DNA of 64,000 nt, from assembly GCF_049532965.1 (NCBI RefSeq), contig NZ_CP186694.1, positions 4,216,001-4,280,000 of the forward strand. Direction: 5' to 3'. A model generated the notes under the pieces. That model worked only from the letters and a program-made list of their open reading frames with translations. It was not told where the DNA came from and did not search any database. A program made the position numbers and the translations under genes. Positions 59,746-64,000 of this stretch are shown here, piece after piece. The stretch's first letter is position 1. Each line of letters begins with the position of its first letter. The stretch is from Roseateles sp049532965 (GTDB lineage: Bacteria > Pseudomonadota > Gammaproteobacteria > Burkholderiales > Burkholderiaceae_C).

Positions 59746-60198
59746 TCACCTACCGATCCAAGAAGGCTCGACGCGGGCAACCAAACGCAGAGATCGCGGA
59801 TCGACGTCGATTGGCGCGTTGATCTCCTCAAATCCTTCGATGAGGAAGTCTTGACCAGCGTCATCCGTGTAGAGAATCACCGGCCAGGCGCCGCGCCTGG
59901 CGCTCCAGACCGCGTGCACACGCCGGCAGTTCCAAGCCCCTTCGAAGTCCCGCGGCGAGTAGCACCGCAGCTGGAAAAGTCTCTCGTGCGGGAACGTCCT
60001 GAGTCGCTCCACCAACTCGGCTCCATTGGACGCGAATACTTGCTCGACACGACGATCTGACCCGGCACCCATGCCAATCCATGCACGTAGCCAGGGCCTG
60101 GATCCCACCATGCCGAGGACCCGCCACAAGGCGTGGGCCGATGCATCACTGGCAATATTGGACGGTGGCGAGATGCCTCGCCGCGAGACAAACATCAT
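59746..60198 (-). CDS. Hypothetical protein
   Basis: 150 residues from tandem ATGs at 60198/60195. The better-looking part is C-terminal (VFASNGAELVERLRTFPHER, VILYTDDAGQDFLIEGFEEI, PIDVDPRSLRLVARVE), compatible with a small alpha/beta domain. The first 40 residues are low in quality, so the true start may be the ATG of MGAGSDRR. Divergent from an XRE regulator gene with 237 bases between. Confidence 0.45.
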   Translation of the reverse strand: MMFVSRRGISPPSNIASDASAHALWRVLGMVGSRPWLRAWIGMGAGSDRRVEQVFASNGAELVERLRTFPHERLFQLRCYSPRDFEGAWNCRRVHAVWSARRGAWPVILYTDDAGQDFLIEGFEEINAPIDVDPRSLRLVARVEPSWIGR

Positions 60199-60435
60199 CG
60201 AAGAAAGCTCTGGAGGGCCGCGCAATGCGCACCGCCGTAGGGCACGTGCAGCGACTGTCGTTCATGGACGTCCAACCAAGAACTTGGGACGGCCTCGTAC
60301 GGCACATATGCCGTCGGCTATTCTCTTGACGCCTCTTGAGGGATGGCAAGTTCCAAGTGATCTGATGCATCGGCGCGAAGGCCAATAGATGCACTTTCCG
60401 GATATTCGATCTGGGAGATAGCGTGCTCGACAGCC

Positions 60436-60744
60436 ATGCACAAGTCCCTGTACAGCCGCCCCAACGATGTCTTCCTCATGCTGCTGCGCGACGTGCGCAC
60501 GTCCAAGCGGCTGCGTCAATCCGACCTGGCGATGCGCTTGGGCCGGTCGCAGGCCATCGTGAGCCGAGTCGAATCGGGAGAGCGCCGGCTAGACATCACG
60601 GAGCTCGTCGTCTGGTTAGCCGCTATGGACACCGACATCGTCACCTTCGCCAAGCAACTGCACTCGAGCTTGGAGGGGGACATAGCAGGCACGGGGCGTC
60701 GCCGACAGAAGCGGCTGCACCAGGTTGGACGCCGTGGTCCGTGA
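60436..60744 (+). CDS. XRE-family helix-turn-helix regulator
   Basis: 102 residues. A Cro/C1-type helix-turn-helix: MLLRDVRTSKRLRQSDLAMR, LGRSQAIVSRVESGERRLDI, ELVVWLAAMD. The C-terminus is basic. It ends one base before the stop of the convergent XRE gene. Likely an island regulator; targets unknown. Confidence 0.8.
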   Translation: MHKSLYSRPNDVFLMLLRDVRTSKRLRQSDLAMRLGRSQAIVSRVESGERRLDITELVVWLAAMDTDIVTFAKQLHSSLEGDIAGTGRRRQKRLHQVGRRGP

Positions 60745-61056
60745 TCAGTTCCGTGCCCGCCGGCGCGTCGGCCGCTCTTCCAGCAGGGTTTCGGCCTGGG
60801 CAAGGAGCTCTGCGCCATTCACATCCAGGGCTTTGGCGATACGTAGCAGCAGCCCAACCGTGGGCTGTCGCTCGCCGCGCTCGAGCTTACCGTAGTACGA
60901 CCGGTCCACCCCGGCGTGCAGGGCGAATCCATCCTGGGAAAACTCGCGAGCCTCCCGAACGATTCGGATGACGGTGCCGACTGCGCGCGCGACCTCAGGG
61001 TCGAACGAAGTCGAGCGCTTGCGTTTGGCTGCTGAAGCGACGGCATTCTTGGACAC
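60745..61056 (-). CDS. XRE-family helix-turn-helix regulator
   Basis: 103 residues from a GTG at 61056. Helix-turn-helix: IRIVREAREFSQDGFALHAG, VDRSYYGKLERGERQPTVGL, LLRIAKALDVNGAELL. A basic tail (RPTRRRARN) follows. Immediately downstream of a decayed glutathione transferase gene. Convergent with the other XRE gene. Confidence 0.8.
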   Translation of the reverse strand: MSKNAVASAAKRKRSTSFDPEVARAVGTVIRIVREAREFSQDGFALHAGVDRSYYGKLERGERQPTVGLLLRIAKALDVNGAELLAQAETLLEERPTRRRARN

Positions 61057-61186
61057 GGCGCGGAGGATCTCCGCCCTGACCCATCCAGACCACGGTATAT
61101 AAGCCGTATTTGTCGTTTACTCCGAGGCGGTCTTCGCACTGCTGAATCGGAGAACGACAATCTACCGATTGCTGCGCCGCTGCCGG

Positions 61187-61573
61187 GCCGATCAGCTCGA
61201 AGTAGCGAAAGAGCGGGGCATAGACCGCTTCCACCATTCGGAACGCCTCGCCGGTGAAGTATGAGCCTGCGGTCAGTTTCGCCTCCACGTTGGCGAGGCG
61301 CTCACGATGCTGGCGCGCTTCGCACCCGCAACCTGCGAGACGCGCGCATGAAGGAACTGCCAACCTTCGGCGAAGGTCTGGGCGGCCAACTCGATCCAGG
61401 CGCGGTGTCGGGCGCGTGTCAGCGCGTCGTCCGTGGGGCGACAGCGCGAGGAACCAATCGGTCTTGACCGACAGATCGACGCTGACGCGTTTGAAGCCGA
61501 CGCCCTTCTCCAGAAGGACGATTGCGGCGCGCTGCACGAACGGGCGGAGCGGGTGGCTGATGAGAGTCGGCAT
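61187..61573 (-). pseudogene. Glutathione S-transferase, decayed
   Basis: Three pieces of one glutathione transferase in different frames. The N-terminal thioredoxin-like part is MPTLISHPLRPFVQRAAIVL followed by LEKGVGFKRVSVDL and DWFLALSP. After a gap of roughly 45 expected residues, another frame gives ALTRARHRAWIELAAQTFAE and GWQFLHAR. The first frame resumes with VEAKLTAGSYFTGEAFRMVE and YAPLFRYFELIG. The missing centre and two frame changes mean no functional enzyme. Confidence 0.8.
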
Positions 61574-61664
61574 CTTGACGAGGTCTCTGTTGGCAGGGCT
61601 TCGGAAGGTGCCCTCCGCTTGTCCGAGTCGCCAGGCGCCTACGGTTAGCAAAACCTTGTGCGCT

Positions 61665-61816
61665 CAACGATTGAGCAGGCGACCGCCGTCGACCATGATT
61701 TCCGTGCCAGTCCTCCAGCGGGATCGATCGGAGGCCAGATACAGCACGGCCTTGGCCGCCTTATCGGGCGTGCCGAAAAGGCCCAGCGGGATGGTCGCCG
61801 CGAAGTCCTTCTTCAC
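61665..61816 (-). pseudogene. Short-chain dehydrogenase, C-terminal remnant
   Basis: About 50 residues read FAATIPLGLFGTPDKAAKAV, YLASDRSRW and GTEIMVDGGRLLNR before a stop. This is the conserved C-terminal end of SDR oxidoreductases. An in-frame TAG stands just before it, and the Rossmann N-terminus, catalytic YxxxK and start are gone. Lies head-to-tail with the decayed transferase gene on the same strand. Confidence 0.8.
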
Positions 61817-62094
61817 CTATTCCCGGGGCAGTTCATGACGCTCATCTCGCAACGGAGGACGGGCGTTCATCCGGCGATTTCCGGACGGATGCTACGCCTG
61901 GCGCATGCCTCATCCGCACATGGTGGCCTATGTGTTCCCCGTTGACCCTCATAGGAACCCGAACACCAAACACGGGGTTCGCCGGCAGGTGAGCGGTACA
62001 AGTCAGATGCGGCTTGGTTCCGGTTGGGCGCTGGCGGTTCGGGACAGCTGTGCTGTGGTACATGCAGACCTTCCAACCGTCCGTGTGTCTGGCC

Positions 62095-63615
62095 CTATGG
62101 GTGACGCCCAACCCAGCCCACCACAACACAGCGCATAGTCTCGTCGTACTCGAAGTAAATGCGGACGCAGCGGTCAGGGTGCGTTGCCTCGGCAGGCTTA
62201 AGGTGCAGATCGAAGAAGCGCTTTTCTCCGCCCGCATCCCAGGTTCGAGCTCGCCTTTCGGCAGCCGAGTTTCTGACGGTTTCCGACTCCGTCGACGCGG
62301 TCGCATTACGCTCATTGAGCCAGTCCACCGTGGTGGTGCCGAGTGGCCCCGCCCGCTTTGCCTGCGTCAGATCAGCCAGTGTCCCCAAGAAGCGCAAGAT
62401 CTTCTCTGGAGGTCCTGCATCGGTCGCAACACCAGCAACCCCGCCAGCGACGTCGTCGCCGAAGACCAGAAGGTCCGGGTAGCGGCCTTCTGCCATCTGT
62501 AGCGCTTCAGCGACCGTGGTGGGCTGGACGTCCTCATCTGGCGCCACTTCGTGCTCGGCCTGATCTGTCCACCGCATGGAAAGCTGCAACTGGCCAATGA
62601 CTCGCCGAAGCTCCTGGATCTGATCCTGGTCCGCCTGATGCTGCATCACGAGCCGAGCGTTGTCCTCAGAATACTGAGTGGCCAGATGCTGCCAGTCCTC
62701 ATCGGCGACGAGCGTCCGGCGCTGTTCGGCTTCGACCCTCGTGGCGTGCAAGCGCCGAATGGCCGAAATCTCCTTTGGTTCAGGAATCGCGAATTCGGAC
62801 ATACCGAGCAGCATGCGGCGCAGTTGGCGGCGGATGCGTGTGGCCGCGACTTGTGTATCGCTCGCCCGAGTCATCAGCGACGACCGAGTCCAGATTGGGT
62901 TTGCAAGCGGTTTACTGTTGACTGTGAGCCCAGGCCAGTACAAGCGAACCGCGCCATTGAAGCAGGACCATTCCTGGCCCCTCCTGCGCGTCAGCGACAA
63001 AGCTGCCGGGAAATCCAGCGTCGCTACGAGTGCTACGCCAGCCAAGTCGTAGGCCAGCTTCTGAGGAAAGTCATCGGTCAGGTAGAAGCCTTCGAACGAT
63101 GTGACCGCCACTACGGGAAGATTCCGCTCGCGGTGCCAGAGCACCTCTTGAAAGGTTCGACCGCCATCGTCACCCTCGAACGGCACAGGCCGAGCCGCCA
63201 AAGGCACTTCGCCCAGACACCAGTCGTCGTACTCCGATATCAGCGTCTTGACGATATTGGGGCTGTAGATGTCGACGTGTATGGGCGCCACACGGTAGGC
63301 ATCGCCAGCGGCCTGTAGCTCGATGTACACGATCACCCGGTCAGCGCACCGGCCAACGGAAACCTGCGTTCGCACAGTAGCATCGTTCGATGGCTCGACG
63401 AGGTAGTGGTCGATGACGCTGCCGTCGTCGGTCAGCCACTCCGCCTTGGTGTACTTTGCGGGTCGATCGTCGTTCAGTCTAAGAAGATCTTCCTCTTCCC
63501 AAGTCCCCTTGCTGTCGAGCCAACGCTTTACGACGTCGCAGACCTCGCTGAATCGCTCTCCTGCCCGATCGCCCAGCGAGGGCGTGAACAGCGCGCAACC
63601 GACTACTTTTCTCAT
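62095..63615 (-). CDS. Unrecognised 506-residue protein, possible defence/accessory factor
   Basis: A well-formed gene: ATG at 63615 preceded by GGAGGCGAAGA, consistent codon use, no membrane segments or signal peptide. The N-terminal 220 residues look like a mixed alpha/beta domain (RKVVGCALFTPSLGDRAGER, VRTQVSVGRCADRVIVYIEL). A coiled-coil segment follows (RVEAEQRRTLVADEDWQHLA, QADQDQIQELRRVIGQLQLS). The C-terminus is a compact beta module (KRFFDLHLKPAE, RCVRIYFEYD, CVVVGWVGRH). I cannot name the family. Its start overlaps a truncated upstream frame by ATGA, so it was once second in an operon. Confidence 0.8.
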   Translation of the reverse strand: MRKVVGCALFTPSLGDRAGERFSEVCDVVKRWLDSKGTWEEEDLLRLNDDRPAKYTKAEWLTDDGSVIDHYLVEPSNDATVRTQVSVGRCADRVIVYIELQAAGDAYRVAPIHVDIYSPNIVKTLISEYDDWCLGEVPLAARPVPFEGDDGGRTFQEVLWHRERNLPVVAVTSFEGFYLTDDFPQKLAYDLAGVALVATLDFPAALSLTRRRGQEWSCFNGAVRLYWPGLTVNSKPLANPIWTRSSLMTRASDTQVAATRIRRQLRRMLLGMSEFAIPEPKEISAIRRLHATRVEAEQRRTLVADEDWQHLATQYSEDNARLVMQHQADQDQIQELRRVIGQLQLSMRWTDQAEHEVAPDEDVQPTTVAEALQMAEGRYPDLLVFGDDVAGGVAGVATDAGPPEKILRFLGTLADLTQAKRAGPLGTTTVDWLNERNATASTESETVRNSAAERRARTWDAGGEKRFFDLHLKPAEATHPDRCVRIYFEYDETMRCVVVGWVGRHP

Positions 63616-63740
63616 TCTTCGCCTCCCTTTGCGGGAGTCTGCGCAAACGGCGCCACGAGCGCATCGCTGTTTTGCCCTAGTGCAACGAGGAAGTTCGCAA
63701 TCTCTTCGATGGGGCGGCCCCCTGCCGCGGAGGGGCTCCC
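63612..63740 (-). pseudogene. 3' remnant of the gene upstream of the 506-residue protein
   Basis: The frame ends PIEEIANFLVALGQNSDALV then APFAQTPAKGGEE and overlaps the next start as ATGA, as a true operon partner would. Going upstream the frame quickly becomes low-complexity and then runs antiparallel in reading phase over another gene's end, with no start codon in the plausible part. Probably a truncated gene. Confidence 0.45.
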
Positions 63741-63789
63741 TCCCAGCGTTCTGGCCCTCGCGCCTTCCGGGGAGCCATCCTGCGCAGGA

Positions 63790-64000
63790 CTACGGGGTGT
63801 CGTTGGCGCGTGCCAGCCAGCGGGACCACCAGAAGCCGCGCCGCATGGCCTGCAGTTCTTCAAGGCGGGAGGTGACAAGCGGCCTGCCCACGCGACGTTC
63901 GATGTCCAGGAGCGCGAGCGCCCTGGCCAGTGCAGGACCGAAGCCCGAGACCAGCACCATGGTCACCGTGGCGGCCAGCGCCGGCATGGCGAGCCAGACG
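63790..64000 (-). CDS. Membrane protein, C-terminal end only
   Basis: The frame is open to the window edge; about 70 C-terminal residues are visible. A hydrophobic segment (VWLAMPALAATVTMVLVSGF) is followed by a charged cytoplasmic-looking tail (LALLDIERRVGRPLVTSRLE, RGFWWSRWLARANDTP). Family not recognised. It may be another cargo gene or chromosomal DNA beyond the island. Confidence 0.5.
   Translation of the reverse strand, partial: VWLAMPALAATVTMVLVSGFGPALARALALLDIERRVGRPLVTSRLEELQAMRRGFWWSRWLARANDTP

Larger units (their letters stand above)
53665..64000. mobile_element. Genomic island inserted in comM (right end beyond window)
   Basis: Begins at the comM breakpoint and shows lower GC and different codon use through about 58.7 kb. 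Encodes three tyrosine recombinases and a TnpC-like protein at the comM-proximal end, then accessory genes and pseudogenes. The rest of comM is not found, so the far end is outside. Whether everything from 58.7 to 64 kb belongs to the same element cannot be decided from this window. No target duplication can be checked without the other junction. Confidence 0.65.

Noticed and set aside
61842..62315. 157-codon minus-strand frame overlapping the end of the 506-residue gene
   Set aside because: Arg/Ser/Pro-rich shadow frame without ribosome-binding site; overlaps a better gene on the same strand.

Overview
This 64 kb window is high-GC chromosomal DNA whose gene content fits a betaproteobacterium of the order Burkholderiales, probably the Roseateles/Rubrivivax/Leptothrix neighbourhood. 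That placement is inferred from an MHFG-type PEP-CTERM protein, a PglL/TfpZ pilin locus, a recX-recA-response regulator-kinase arrangement, mreBCD-mrdA-rodA divergent from gatCAB, and frequent ATGA start/stop overlaps. No rRNA, tRNA or CRISPR array was recognised.

Layout. 0-12 kb: a cut-off S9 peptidase and a TonB receptor, a methyltransferase, malate synthase G with a divergent LysR regulator, a DUF2214 membrane protein, pyruvate kinase, a PEP-CTERM protein, a lone receiver protein, and a SWIB protein with a histone-H1-like Lys/Ala tail. 12-20 kb: one long minus-strand iron operon (siderophore receptor, PKHD hydroxylase, PepSY protein, DUF2271, DUF4198, ApbE, membrane flavoreductase) behind a Fur-like box. 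The DUF2271 protein carries an ApbE-type flavinylation motif, so the operon reads as a route carrying electrons from NADPH to a periplasmic flavoprotein that reduces imported iron. 20-24 kb: a TerC protein behind a clear yybP-ykoY (manganese) riboswitch, a holin-4-like protein, an M48 protease and moaC. 24-29 kb: type IV pilin with a sigma-54 promoter, plus two O-antigen ligase/oligosaccharyltransferase-type proteins and a TfpZ-like accessory protein. 29-34 kb: a metallo-hydrolase, an FHA/PP2C/Ser-Thr kinase cassette and a second TerC. 33-53 kb is core genome: sucCD, recX-recA with a perfect LexA box, a two-component system, Uma2, rodA-mrdA-mreDCB, gatCAB, pyrE, and a glycine-zipper lipoprotein-like protein.

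53-64 kb is accessory. comM is cut at its Walker B region. Beyond the cut lies a module of visibly lower GC: three overlapping tyrosine recombinases and a small helical TnpC-like protein, resembling Tn554 but with two TnpB-like proteins, one of which lacks the first catalytic arginine. Past this module come poorly conserved small ORFs, two facing XRE regulators, decayed glutathione transferase and short-chain dehydrogenase genes, an unrecognised 506-residue protein that seems to have lost its upstream operon partner, and the end of a membrane protein. The 5' half of comM is not in the window, so the island extends past 64 kb. The recombinase module and the 506-residue protein are the best candidates for something undescribed.
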